The position numbers and the translations under genes are program-made. 64,000 nucleotides of DNA from Hyphomicrobiales bacterium (lineage in GTDB: Bacteria > Pseudomonadota > Alphaproteobacteria > Rhizobiales > Devosiaceae): contig JAIYDI010000051.1 of the NCBI GenBank assembly GCA_027487555.1, positions 59,558 through 123,557 of the forward strand, read 5' to 3'. The notes under the pieces were generated by a model. The model searched no databases, had not been told where the DNA came from, and saw nothing but the letters and a program-made list of their open reading frames with translations. The stretch's first letter is position 1. The number at the start of each line of letters is the position of its first letter. Of this stretch, positions 9,975-18,328 are shown piece by piece.

Positions 9975-10418
9975 TGCCGAAACTCCCTATTGCTCGCCGC
10001 GCGGCTGGGGCGCTGCCCCGAACCGTCAGGTCATGTCACGTTTCACCTGAAACGCTGAAATGATCCAGGTCATTGTTCTGTCGCGCTTTACGAACCGGAA
10101 AACCGTAGCGACTTTTCCTGCAAGCGCGCCAGAGACGCTCATGTGGTGCTTCCACCACGATTTGGAAAGCCAGCGCCAAACCATACGCAACGGACGACAC
10201 CAACACAGTGCAGCATCCCTGCTCGCCATGGAACCCGAAAGCTGCCCGAACGGGCAGTGTCGCCGGGGGTCTAACGTGATTGTGAAATCTCGTGCCTCGC
10301 TTCGACCCAAGGCCTGCCGCATCAGGGGAAGGTGGGCTGCGGCCGGGAACCCATTGCCCACCCCTGCATTGTGGCCGTGCTCCGCCCCGCGGAGTCGCGG
10401 CAGATACGAAAGACCAAT
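9975..10418. other. Divergent intergenic region with repeat copy 1
   Basis: About 440 bases between the divergent LuxR regulator and transpeptidase lipoprotein genes. Besides the palindromic repeat it holds a short hairpin at 10242-10257 (CTGCCCG, AA, CGGGCAG). No coding sequence is supported; the open frame reaching back to 10332 lacks a ribosome-binding site. Confidence 0.45.
10039..10075. repeat. Dispersed palindromic repeat, copy 1
   Basis: The 37-base unit matches the reverse complement of copy 2 (43791-43839) almost base for base. Its core is CACCTGAAACGCTGAAATGA followed by TCCAGGTCATTG. Together with bases upstream from about 10028 it forms an imperfect hairpin. It lies between the divergent LuxR regulator and L,D-transpeptidase genes. 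Confidence 0.75.
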
Positions 10419-11093
10419 ATGGCTGCACAATCGACACTGTCGCGCCGCCACCTGCTGTTCGGGGCGGCCAGCCTCGGCAGCCTGGCGCTGGCTGGCTGCG
10501 CCAGCAATTTCGGCCCGAACCGGCTTTCAGATGCCGAACCGAGCATTTCGCCCGCCTACCTCGCCATGTATGCAGAGATGGAGGATCGGGGCTTCACCGT
10601 GCCCGCTGTCGATCTCAGGCAGATTCCGCCAGAGTTCTGGCGCACGGAAGTCGACGACCCTACAGGCGCCGCGCCGGGCATGCTGGTCGTCGAAACAGCA
10701 AAGCGGTATCTTTATCTCGTACTCGAAGGTGGACGCGCTATCCGCTACGGCGTCGGCATCGGTCGCGAGGGCTTTGCCTGGGCAGGCGAAGGCGTCATCG
10801 GGCGCAAGGCGGCCTGGCCGGTCTGGACCCCACCCCTCGAAATGCAGGAGCGCCAGCCCGAAACGCGGCAATACGCCAATGGCATGCCAGGTGGGCCGGA
10901 AAATCCCCTCGGCGCCCGCGCGCTCTACATTTATCGCAACGGGGAGGACACGCTCTATCGTCTGCATGGCACGCACGAGTTCTGGTCCATCGGGCAAGCC
11001 GTCTCAAGCGGCTGCGTCCGCCTGCTGTTCCAGGACATAATCGATCTGCACTCCCGCGTCCCAGTCGGCACGAAGGTGATCGTCAACGCCTGA
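10419..11093 (+). CDS. L,D-transpeptidase (YkuD family) lipoprotein
   Basis: Cell-wall enzyme of 224 aa expected to form 3-3 cross-links or attach proteins to peptidoglycan. The start is at MAAQSTLSRRHLLFG, giving a signal with a Tat-like SRRHLLF stretch that ends in the lipobox LAGC, so the mature protein should be a lipoprotein. The YkuD catalytic signature is present: LHGTHEFW followed by SSGCVRL with the active-site Cys. The last 11 bases overlap the end of the convergent EAL phosphodiesterase gene. Short YkuD lipoproteins of this type occur in many copies in Rhizobiales. Confidence 0.92.
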   Translation: MAAQSTLSRRHLLFGAASLGSLALAGCASNFGPNRLSDAEPSISPAYLAMYAEMEDRGFTVPAVDLRQIPPEFWRTEVDDPTGAAPGMLVVETAKRYLYLVLEGGRAIRYGVGIGREGFAWAGEGVIGRKAAWPVWTPPLEMQERQPETRQYANGMPGGPENPLGARALYIYRNGEDTLYRLHGTHEFWSIGQAVSSGCVRLLFQDIIDLHSRVPVGTKVIVNA

Positions 11094-12723
11094 GAGCGAC
11101 GACAGTGCCTTGCGCATGGACCGGCGTGGCAGGCTGACGGGGTGCGACGTCGTGCTCGGTCAGCACCTGCACGAAACGCTGTATCGGGACGGGCCGCGAG
11201 ATCAGATACCCCTGAACGAAATCAACGAGACCGGTTGCCCGCAACATACGCAGCCGATCCTCGGTTTCGACGCCTTCGACGATGGTCTTCCGCCCGGCAT
11301 GCCGGACCATGGCCAGCGCTTCCGGCAGCATCTGGCCGAGCAGCGATGCATCGGCGGCCATGGAGAAGCTGCGATCAAGCTTGACGCCATCAACCGACAA
11401 TCCCGCCAGAGAGTGCAGGGACGAAAACCCACGCCCGAAATCGTCGAGATAACAGCCGATGCCCACACGACGCAGTTCGTCGATAGCCCGGGACACCTTC
11501 TCGAAGTCGAACGCTTCCGTCTCGACAATCTCCACCACGATGCGGAATCGGCCAGTATCGAGATCAAAACGATTGAAGAGTGGCAGCAGCGTAGCGGCAT
11601 CGAGATCACGCGGGCACACATTGAAATTGACCTGCAAAGGCCGCTGCGGCGGCATGTTCGCTGTCAGTTCCGCGTGGGCCCGGTCGATGACGAAGCGCGT
11701 CAGCGCCACGGTCATCCCGCGCTTTTCGATGATGGGCAGGAATTGATCGGGGAACACCACCCGATCATCGAGATCGCGCCAGCGTACCAGGACTTCGCAG
11801 CCATTGATCCGGCCCGTCGCCATGTCCAGCACCGGCTGGTACGTGCAGATAATACGGTCGGCAGTGAAATTCCTGAGAAACCGTGCCTCGAAGGCAAAGT
11901 AGTGCCGCAGCATGCCGTGTGCCAGCCCGGAGAGCCAGGCCGCGGCAAGCGCCGATACGATCAGGCCAAACCAGATCCATTCGCCGAACTGGTTCAGGAC
12001 GATAGCGATGCTGGTCGTTTGAGAGACACAGACATTCCCGTCGGTCTGGCAGCGGACATGCCATAGCCGCGGCAACAACTCGTCCGGCGACCCATACGGA
12101 ACGCCGCTGGCATCGAATGGCCAGGGTGTGGCAGCGACGTCGACGCGCTTGAGCCGCCCGTCGGACAGTTTGAGCGCCACGGCTTGCTCAGCCCACGCGA
12201 GTTGAGGTTCGTTTGTACCGGCAGGAACAATCACGGCGAAGTCGCCGTGCCGCAGCATGGTGCCAACCATACCGGGATAGCCAAGGTCGTCGAGGGGCTG
12301 ATGCAGCCACAGCGCGGAGAGACGATCCGAGAACTCGGTTGCTTCCGGCGGGCCGAGGTTGATCTGCGTGTCGAACTGCGCAAAATTCGCCGAACAGACT
12401 GGTATACCGTTAGGCATATAGATCATCTCGTTGATGCCATCGGGGCGCATCGCAACGAGGCGCATCTGCGAGAGAAATGCTGGCGAACAGGCCTGCGCAG
12501 TCACCTTGTCTTCCAGTTCCACGAACAGGGCCTGCACGGCCTCTGCGGTGGCGGCGGACTTTTTCAACTGCGCTGCTGCAGCGGCCTCGAGCTGCACCTG
12601 CACCTGGTGCAGACCGAAACCCGCCGTCGCACAAGCGAGCACAACGAAGAGCCCGAGAAAGAACCCGGCCCGCACCATCCACTGGTGCGACGTCGATAGC
12701 ACTACTCCGATGAGCCGACCCAT
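11083..12723 (-). CDS. CSS-motif EAL c-di-GMP phosphodiesterase
   Basis: Inner-membrane protein of 546 aa that should hydrolyse c-di-GMP. A membrane segment near the N-terminus is followed by a periplasmic CSS-type sensor with two Cys-Ser pairs (ACSPAF and VCSANF; in this family the cysteines respond to redox), a second membrane segment, then a cytoplasmic EAL domain. The signature EAL reads EVL, but metal and catalytic residues look intact: NVCPRDL, EIVETEAF, YLDDFGRGFSSL, VKLDRSF, VEGVETEDRL and QGYLISRP. The start at 12723 is the first ATG before the membrane segment; an upstream in-frame TTG at 12792 is less likely. Its 3' end overlaps the convergent transpeptidase gene. Confidence 0.92.
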   Translation of the reverse strand: MGRLIGVVLSTSHQWMVRAGFFLGLFVVLACATAGFGLHQVQVQLEAAAAAQLKKSAATAEAVQALFVELEDKVTAQACSPAFLSQMRLVAMRPDGINEMIYMPNGIPVCSANFAQFDTQINLGPPEATEFSDRLSALWLHQPLDDLGYPGMVGTMLRHGDFAVIVPAGTNEPQLAWAEQAVALKLSDGRLKRVDVAATPWPFDASGVPYGSPDELLPRLWHVRCQTDGNVCVSQTTSIAIVLNQFGEWIWFGLIVSALAAAWLSGLAHGMLRHYFAFEARFLRNFTADRIICTYQPVLDMATGRINGCEVLVRWRDLDDRVVFPDQFLPIIEKRGMTVALTRFVIDRAHAELTANMPPQRPLQVNFNVCPRDLDAATLLPLFNRFDLDTGRFRIVVEIVETEAFDFEKVSRAIDELRRVGIGCYLDDFGRGFSSLHSLAGLSVDGVKLDRSFSMAADASLLGQMLPEALAMVRHAGRKTIVEGVETEDRLRMLRATGLVDFVQGYLISRPVPIQRFVQVLTEHDVAPRQPATPVHAQGTVVALRR

Positions 12724-13109
12724 GCCGCCGCCGCCTTGTTGCAAAAGGCGCCTTTCCGCCTTGGTCGCATAGTCGGCAGAATATGTTCTCAATACGTGTA
12801 TTTCGTCGGTTGATCCTGCCCCTATCAGCGGGAACTGCGTAGCCGATCAAGGCATTTGGTAAATGACCCGTTGCGGCAACCCCGAAGCCCAGATCACCGA
12901 ATTTGGCAAAGCCGACAGAGGCTCTATCCGCAGGGGCCAACAATGGCGCCGCCCGCGCGGACCCGATCGACCCGCGGGAACCCTATGCGCCTGTGGCCCC
13001 TGCTGGACCATGCGTGTCGCGGATGATCAGCGAGCCGACTATGGGCTGCCACCCGGAAAAGCCAAGGGGGCGGCGCGCCAATGCCTCCGCCCGCCTGGTC
13101 TGGTCTCGA
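12724..13109. other. Intergenic region, no gene seen
   Basis: About 385 bases between two minus-strand genes (EAL phosphodiesterase and OmpA-like lipoprotein). It should hold the phosphodiesterase promoter. Open frames here are overlapping, lack ribosome-binding sites and resemble no family. Confidence 0.4.
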
Positions 13110-13775
13110 TCAGCCCTCGATGGGCGAGAGCTGGATCTCGACACGGCGGTTCTGTGAACGGCCGGCGTCCGTAGCATTCGACGCGACCGGATCAGCCTCG
13201 CCCCTGCCGGTGATGTAGAAGCGGCGCTGGTCCACACCCTGGCTGGCGAGTACCGTTGCAACCGAGGTAGCGCGCTTCTGGCTCAGCTCGAGATTATATG
13301 TGTCCGACCCCGTCGAGTCCGTGTAGCCATAGACGTCGACCACGGTCTTGTTGAACTTCTTGAGCACGAGGCCCACGGAGATCAGCGTCTCGTTGAACTC
13401 CGGGTTGATGCGATCGGAATCGACATCGAACGTGATGTTGGAGGGCATGTTGAGAATGATCTGCTGGCCGACGCGCGTGACGGACACGCCGGTGCCGAGG
13501 AGTTGCTGGCGCAGCTCGGCTTCCTGCTGATCCTGGTATTTGCCGATCATGGCGCCCGACAATCCGCCGATGCCCGCGCCAAGCAGCGCCCCGACCCGCG
13601 GATCATTGCCCGTCGCGACGCCGAGCAGGCCACCGACGACGGCGCCCGACCCCGCGCCGATGAGCGCGCCGCCAGTCGTGTTCGAAACCTGCTGCTCCCC
13701 GGTAAAGGGGTTGATCGACGTACAGGCGCTCAAGGACAGAGCGGCGAGGGCGGCAACTAGCAATCTCGATTTCAT
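13110..13775 (-). CDS. OmpA-family lipoprotein with glycine zipper
   Basis: Outer-membrane lipoprotein of 221 aa. The signal peptide ends in the lipobox LSAC. A glycine-zipper stretch (about residues 35-80, many GxxxG steps) is followed by a C-terminal OmpA peptidoglycan-binding domain with GYTDSTG, LSQKRATSV and NRRVEI. It should tether the outer membrane to the cell wall, like YiaD-type proteins. The start is set at 13775, the second in-frame ATG, because AGGGG lies seven nt before it and almost touches the first ATG. It appears monocistronic. Confidence 0.92.
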   Translation of the reverse strand: MKSRLLVAALAALSLSACTSINPFTGEQQVSNTTGGALIGAGSGAVVGGLLGVATGNDPRVGALLGAGIGGLSGAMIGKYQDQQEAELRQQLLGTGVSVTRVGQQIILNMPSNITFDVDSDRINPEFNETLISVGLVLKKFNKTVVDVYGYTDSTGSDTYNLELSQKRATSVATVLASQGVDQRRFYITGRGEADPVASNATDAGRSQNRRVEIQLSPIEG

Positions 13776-13899
13776 CGGCATTCCCCTTGGGTTTCAGGCC
13801 TTCTTGCGAGCGATTGCGGCAGCACGGTGTCAGCCCGCCGCTCAGCCGGAACATCACTTGCGACCTTAGCCCCGGCGAGCCGCCTCGTCGACTGCCAGA

Positions 13900-14682
13900 T
13901 CAGACCGTGAAGGCCCGCCGGAAGCGCTCGAGCGCCTGCAGGTCGTCGCCCTGCGGCCATGCCTCGAGCCCGATGACGCCGCGATAGCCCATCTCCGACA
14001 GCGCACGCGCAATGGCCGGATAACTGATCTCGCCGGTGCCCGGCTCACAGCGCCCGGGCACATCCGCCACCTGAATTTCTCCGATGAAGGGCAGCGCGCG
14101 CCGGCAAAGGGCGATCAGGTTCCCCTCGCCGATCTGCGCGTGATAGAGATCCAGATTGAGCCTCAGGTGCGGGCTTGCCACCGCAGAGACCAGCGCCAGT
14201 GTATCGGCGGCCCGGGCAAAGGGCGTGCCCGGATGATCCACCTCGGTATTGAGGTTTTCGAGCACGAAGGTGACGCCCTCCCGGGCACCCAGCGCGGCGA
14301 TCCGCGCAAGCGTCTCCTGCGCCTTGAGCCACATGGCGCCAGTCACCGTCTCGGTCGGCAGGACGGGCAGCCCACGAGGACCGAGGCCCGTACCATGGAG
14401 GTTGAGCCTGGGGCCGCCCAATTGCCGCGCCACGGGGATCGATAGGGCGGCCGTCCGCAGCAGGTCCTCGGCGCCCTCGTCATCGGCGAGACGCCCGGTG
14501 ACATAACCCGTCATCGAGGTGAAATGCGCACCTGTTGCCGCCAGCGCGACAATGTCGTGGGCTGTCCAGTCCCAGATCTCGCAGGCAAAGCCAAGATCAG
14601 TAAGGCGCTTCACCCGTTCCAGCACCGGTTTGTCGCGAAACAGCATCTCCACGCAGACCGCGAGGGTGAAGGGCTGGGACAT
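13900..14682 (-). CDS. Hydroxypyruvate isomerase-like TIM-barrel enzyme
   Basis: Sugar-phosphate-isomerase-type TIM-barrel protein of 260 aa, the usual Hyi/OtnI length. Family-like motifs are LNLDLYHAQIGEGNL, QVADVPGRCEPGTGEI and GLEAWPQGD, which supply metal and substrate ligands (His, Glu, Asp). Likely reactions are hydroxypyruvate/tartronate-semialdehyde interconversion or 2-oxotetronate isomerisation; the sequence alone does not decide. The start at 14682 has GGAGG eight nt upstream. It lies about 100 bases downstream of the condensation-like gene on the same strand, separated by an 18-base tandem duplication. Confidence 0.8.
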   Translation of the reverse strand: MSQPFTLAVCVEMLFRDKPVLERVKRLTDLGFACEIWDWTAHDIVALAATGAHFTSMTGYVTGRLADDEGAEDLLRTAALSIPVARQLGGPRLNLHGTGLGPRGLPVLPTETVTGAMWLKAQETLARIAALGAREGVTFVLENLNTEVDHPGTPFARAADTLALVSAVASPHLRLNLDLYHAQIGEGNLIALCRRALPFIGEIQVADVPGRCEPGTGEISYPAIARALSEMGYRGVIGLEAWPQGDDLQALERFRRAFTV

Positions 14683-14736
14683 GTCTGACGCCTCCCGCCG
14701 GTTGACCGGCACTGTTCTTCTTTCGGGGGCCACCTT

Positions 14737-14772
14737 GGCCTTGGGCAATGAAGCGGCCTTGGGCAATGAAGC
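14737..14772. repeat. Perfect 18-base tandem duplication
   Basis: Two exact adjacent copies of GGCCTTGGGCAATGAAGC, at 14737-14754 and 14755-14772, in the gap between two minus-strand genes. It looks like a recent slippage duplication. The repeat unit is a multiple of three, but the stretch lies upstream of the chosen start of the isomerase gene. Confidence 0.9.
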
Positions 14773-14778
14773 GCCGGC

Positions 14779-16116
14779 TCAGATCGCCTCGTCGACAGAC
14801 TGCCCCGCAGCAGCCCGGCGCGGCAGCACGGGCAGGTCCATCGCTTCAACGCGCTCAAGCAGTGCCTCGATCTTCGGCACATTGGCGATGTGCCGCGTTT
14901 CCATCGAGAAGTTGAGCGTCACGAAGTCCCGGCCGGGGCAGAAGGTGCAGATATTGGCGGCCGGGTGATAGGCACCACAATAGATGGGCTCGATCATCCC
15001 CTCGGCCATCGGGCCATAGGTGCGGTGCGGCGGCACAAGTGTGAGCACCACATGCACCCCGCCATTGAAACGCCAGAAGCGCTTGCCGGGCAGGAACGGC
15101 ATCACCCGGTTGATGTTGCGCAGCGCCTTGAACATCTCATTGATAGTGGTCTGGAAGCGGGTGATGTCCTTCTTCTCGATCTGGTCGACCGTCTCGTCGA
15201 CCTTGCGGACATAGGCAACGAAATCGTCGAGCACCTGGAAGCGTGCTTCGAGCGCCCGCACCCGGAAGAAATCGTCGTCGGCATCGGTGCGCCGGCCGTC
15301 GAGCATGGTGTAGGCGGCGCCGATCACCTTCTTCGACATGTGCTTGTCCGGGCCGTCGCCATTGAGCGCATGGGTGACGAGGGCGAACATCAGGCTGCGT
15401 TGCCTGACGCCAAGCCGGTTGGCGAGCCGCCGCAAGCGGTGCCGGCTGAGCGCCAGCGTGCGAAAGCCCCAGGGCTTTTCCTTGGGCGCAAGAATGGTGG
15501 CGAGGCTCAGGTAGATGAAGGCCATGGACCAGGCCGATGCCGTGCTGCGGATGCGCGCCCAGAGCCCGACCTTGTTGCGCTTGTCGCTCATGATGCCATG
15601 CCCGGCAGAGGCCGAGCGCGTCAGCAGTGCCGAATCCGAGCCTTCGAGCACTGCGTGGCTCGACCGCACGAGGATCTGCGAGGCGCGGCCCTCGGCATCG
15701 GGGCCGCCGCGGCGCACCCGCGCCGAGACGCGGAACAGCGGCAGATCCTCATGCGCGAAGATATCGGTCGACTTCGACAGCGTCGAGTCGGGGGTCGAGT
15801 CGAAATCATCGACCAGTTCCACCGAACTGATGGCACTGAGAATATGCTGCGGGAAGGGTTGGCCGGGACGCGCGCCGACAAAGCCATGCGTCAGCTGTGG
15901 CGCAAGGGCCACCATACCGGCCACGAGATTCTCGAGTTTCGCCTGATCGAGTGTCTCTTTCGAGAAGGCGGTAAAGAATACCGTGTCGCGGGCCTCGTAC
16001 AGAAACCACTGGAAATCGGTAAACAAGGCCTGCGGGTGGCGGTTCACCGCGGCCAGTGCCAGATCAAGCAGCTCCGCGTGATTATTGGCAAAGCTCGACG
16101 AAGAAAAACTCTTCAT
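14779..16116 (-). CDS. Condensation/WS-DGAT-like acyltransferase homologue
   Basis: Protein of 445 aa whose best fit is the CoA-dependent acyltransferase (condensation, wax-ester-synthase/DGAT) fold. A catalytic-type motif SHAVLEGSDSALL resembles HHxxxDG, with His retained and Glu in place of Asp, and the C-terminal half has a second lobe with an N-terminal-strand exchange-like pattern (YGPMAEGMIEPIY, FCPGRDFVTLNFSMET). There is no signal peptide; a hydrophobic stretch occurs near residue 195. The start at 16116 has AGGGGGG seven nt upstream. It is divergent from hemA, so both promoters share 330 bases. Substrate is unknown, and assignment rests on motif resemblance only. Confidence 0.6.
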   Translation of the reverse strand: MKSFSSSSFANNHAELLDLALAAVNRHPQALFTDFQWFLYEARDTVFFTAFSKETLDQAKLENLVAGMVALAPQLTHGFVGARPGQPFPQHILSAISSVELVDDFDSTPDSTLSKSTDIFAHEDLPLFRVSARVRRGGPDAEGRASQILVRSSHAVLEGSDSALLTRSASAGHGIMSDKRNKVGLWARIRSTASAWSMAFIYLSLATILAPKEKPWGFRTLALSRHRLRRLANRLGVRQRSLMFALVTHALNGDGPDKHMSKKVIGAAYTMLDGRRTDADDDFFRVRALEARFQVLDDFVAYVRKVDETVDQIEKKDITRFQTTINEMFKALRNINRVMPFLPGKRFWRFNGGVHVVLTLVPPHRTYGPMAEGMIEPIYCGAYHPAANICTFCPGRDFVTLNFSMETRHIANVPKIEALLERVEAMDLPVLPRRAAAGQSVDEAI

Positions 16117-16355
16117 CTCGTGTCCCCCCTGTTCCCTCGCCCCGACAATAGCCACCATTCCCGTGTGGTCAAAGCCAAAGGCGCGATTTTCAGCATTCGA
16201 GCCGGAAATTACAGCCAGTGTGGCTGAACCCGGGCTGAACGACAGAGGCGGAAATCGGCCGGCGATCACAATCACGTCGATTGCGGCGCAGCACCCCCCC
16301 AGTCTAGGATACTTCCAGTCTGGGGGTGACCCGTGCCTTTGGCGCGCGCGTCGAA

Positions 16356-16369
16356 TTGACCTATGTCAA
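16356..16369. promoter_or_regulatory. FixK/FnrL-type box upstream of hemA
   Basis: TTGACCTATGTCAA is a perfect dyad TTGAC-N4-GTCAA, matching the FNR/FixK consensus TTGAT-N4-ATCAA in its outer bases. Its centre is about 83 bases before the hemA ATG. In rhizobia and Rhodobacter hemA is known to be controlled by FNR-family regulators under low oxygen. It may also affect the divergent condensation-like gene. Confidence 0.8.
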
Positions 16370-16445
16370 GGCTCCCATGCCGGGACTAGCTAACGTCTCG
16401 ACATGGGCCGCCAGCGGGTGCCTGGCCCGTATCGAGAGTGGAAGA

Positions 16446-17726
16446 ATGGATTATCGCGGGTTTTTCGAAGATGCCGTGGACGCACTGCGGCAGGAGAAGC
16501 GCTACCGCGTCTTCGCAGATCTCGAGCGCATAGCCGGACACTTCCCGCGTGCGATTTTCAGGGATGCCTCCGACAATGCCCGCGAAATCACCATCTGGTG
16601 CTCCAACGACTATCTGGGCATGGGCCAGCATCCGGTGACCATCGCCGCCATGCAGGAAACGGCCGGCAAGCTGGGCGTGGGCGCCGGCGGCACCCGCAAC
16701 ATTTCCGGCACCAACCGGCCGCTGGTCGAGCTCGAGCGCTCGCTCGCCGACCTGCACCGCAAGGAAGCCGCGCTGGTCTTCACCTCGGGCTTCGTCTCGA
16801 ACGAGGCGGCGATCTCCACCATCGCCCGGCTCCTGCCCGATTGCGTCATCTTCTCGGACCAGTTGAATCACGCCTCGATGATCCAGGGCGTGCGGCAATC
16901 CGGTCAGTCAAAGCAGATCTTCCGCCACAATGACGTCGCCCACCTGCGCGAACTGCTGTCCGCGGTAGATCGCAAGCGGCCGAAGCTGATCTGCTTCGAG
17001 AGCGTCTATTCGATGGATGGCGATATCGCGCCGATCAAGGACATCCTCGACCTGGCCGATGAGTTCAATGCGCTTACCTATATCGACGAGGTTCATGCGG
17101 TCGGCATGTATGGCCCGCGCGGCGGCGGCATTGCCGATCGCGAAGGGTTGATGGAGCGCATCGACATCATCGAGGGCACGCTCGCCAAGGGCTTCGGCGT
17201 AATGGGCGGCTATGTCGCCGCCAACAAGGCGATCATCGATGCCATACGCTCCTATGCGCCCGAGTTCATCTTCACCACTGCCCTGCCCCCGGCCCTTTGC
17301 GCGGCGGCGCGCGCCTCGATCGAGCACCTGAAGGCATCGCCCGTCGAGCGGGCCGGCCACCAGCGCCAGGCCCAGCTGACCAAGGACATTCTTTCCGATG
17401 CCGGCCTGCCGGTGTTGCAGACATCGACCCATATCGTACCGGTGATGGTAGGCGACGCGCGCCTGTGCAAGGCGGCGAGCGACATGCTGCTCGAAAAGCA
17501 CAATATCTATATCCAGCCGATCAACTACCCGACCGTGCCCAAGGGCACCGAGCGGCTGCGCATCACGCCGACCCCGCTGCATGGTGACGAGATGATCATC
17601 GCGCTGCGCCATGCGCTGGTGAGCGTGTGGGCCAGCCTCGAGCTGCCGCGTGAGCGGCCGGTGGCCCGCCTCAGCGCGCAGAAGCTGACGACAGCCGACC
17701 TGACGCTGTCCACTGTCGGCGGCTGA
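16446..17726 (+). CDS. hemA: 5-aminolevulinate synthase
   Basis: PLP enzyme of 426 aa condensing glycine with succinyl-CoA to 5-aminolevulinate, the first step of haem synthesis by the C4 (Shemin) pathway. The start [20 protein letters not shown] is the family N-terminus. Other motifs are [30 protein letters not shown] and [11 protein letters not shown] with PLP-binding Lys248, the same number as in the Rhodobacter enzyme. It is about 20 residues longer than common 405-residue homologues, at the C-terminus. A perfect FixK/FnrL-type box upstream suggests induction at low oxygen. The flavodoxin gene follows behind its own box. Confidence 0.97.
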   Translation: MDYRGFFEDAVDALRQEKRYRVFADLERIAGHFPRAIFRDASDNAREITIWCSNDYLGMGQHPVTIAAMQETAGKLGVGAGGTRNISGTNRPLVELERSLADLHRKEAALVFTSGFVSNEAAISTIARLLPDCVIFSDQLNHASMIQGVRQSGQSKQIFRHNDVAHLRELLSAVDRKRPKLICFESVYSMDGDIAPIKDILDLADEFNALTYIDEVHAVGMYGPRGGGIADREGLMERIDIIEGTLAKGFGVMGGYVAANKAIIDAIRSYAPEFIFTTALPPALCAAARASIEHLKASPVERAGHQRQAQLTKDILSDAGLPVLQTSTHIVPVMVGDARLCKAASDMLLEKHNIYIQPINYPTVPKGTERLRITPTPLHGDEMIIALRHALVSVWASLELPRERPVARLSAQKLTTADLTLSTVGG

Positions 17727-17748
17727 TGGCGGCACCCTGTCGCCAGGC

Positions 17749-17762
17749 TTGACTCAGGTCAA
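17749..17762. promoter_or_regulatory. FixK/FnrL-type box upstream of the flavodoxin gene
   Basis: TTGACTCAGGTCAA is a second perfect TTGAC-N4-GTCAA dyad, 23 bases after the hemA stop and about 62 bases (from its centre) before the flavodoxin ATG. The spacing suits a class II activator site near -41.5 with a short leader. Confidence 0.8.
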
Positions 17763-17817
17763 CGCAGCTGCCGGTCACCCATGCGAGGCTTCCGACCATG
17801 AACATCGGGAGCCTCAC

Positions 17818-18291
17818 ATGCATATCGGCGTGATTTTCGACTCGGTCTACGGCAACACGCGGCAGGTGGCCACCGCCATTGCCGAGGGCTTGGCGCACGG
17901 CAACACCGTTGACACACTGACGGTCACCGAAGCGCGCGATGCCGATCTGTCCTCCTTCGACCTCTTGATCATCGGCTCGCCGACGCGCGGCTTCCGCCCC
18001 ACGCCGGCCACCAGCGATTTTGTCGCTGGCCTGAAGCCCTCCATCACCCGCGCCGTGAAGGCCGCCGCCTTCGATACCCGTATCGCCCTCGCCGATATCC
18101 ATCCGGCGCCGCTCCGCTGGGTCGTCGAGGCCGGAGGCTACGCAGCCGACCGCATCCAGATGCTGCTGTCCGAGCGCGGCTTTGCACTGGCCGGCAAGGG
18201 GGCAGGCTTCGAAGTGTCGGGCACGGAAGGACCGTTGAAAGCGGGCGAACTCGAACGCGCCGCCGACTGGGCCCGCGCGCTCGCGGCCTGA
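17818..18291 (+). CDS. Flavodoxin-domain protein
   Basis: Flavodoxin-fold protein of 157 aa, expected to bind FMN and act in electron transfer or as a small NAD(P)H-linked reductase. The phosphate-binding loop reads DSVYGNTRQVA near the N-terminus, with a second loop GSPTRGFRPT (about residues 55-65). The start at 17818 has GGGAG seven nt upstream and removes a spurious N-terminal extension that would run through the regulatory box. The perfect FixK/FnrL-type box upstream suggests co-induction with hemA at low oxygen. It is convergent with the FixJ-like gene. The physiological partner is unknown. Confidence 0.88.
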   Translation: MHIGVIFDSVYGNTRQVATAIAEGLAHGNTVDTLTVTEARDADLSSFDLLIIGSPTRGFRPTPATSDFVAGLKPSITRAVKAAAFDTRIALADIHPAPLRWVVEAGGYAADRIQMLLSERGFALAGKGAGFEVSGTEGPLKAGELERAADWARALAA

Positions 18292-18328
18292 CCAACCATC
18301 AAGGGATGGCCGGTCAGGACCGCTGCCT

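Noticed and set aside
10242..10257. Short hairpin CTGCCCG-AA-CGGGCAG as terminator
   Set aside because: It lies between divergent genes and has no T-run, so a terminator has no role there.
16292..16328. C-rich/G-rich inverted repeat before hemA as riboswitch
   Set aside because: Arms differ in length, it lies upstream of the FixK-type box and probably outside the transcript.
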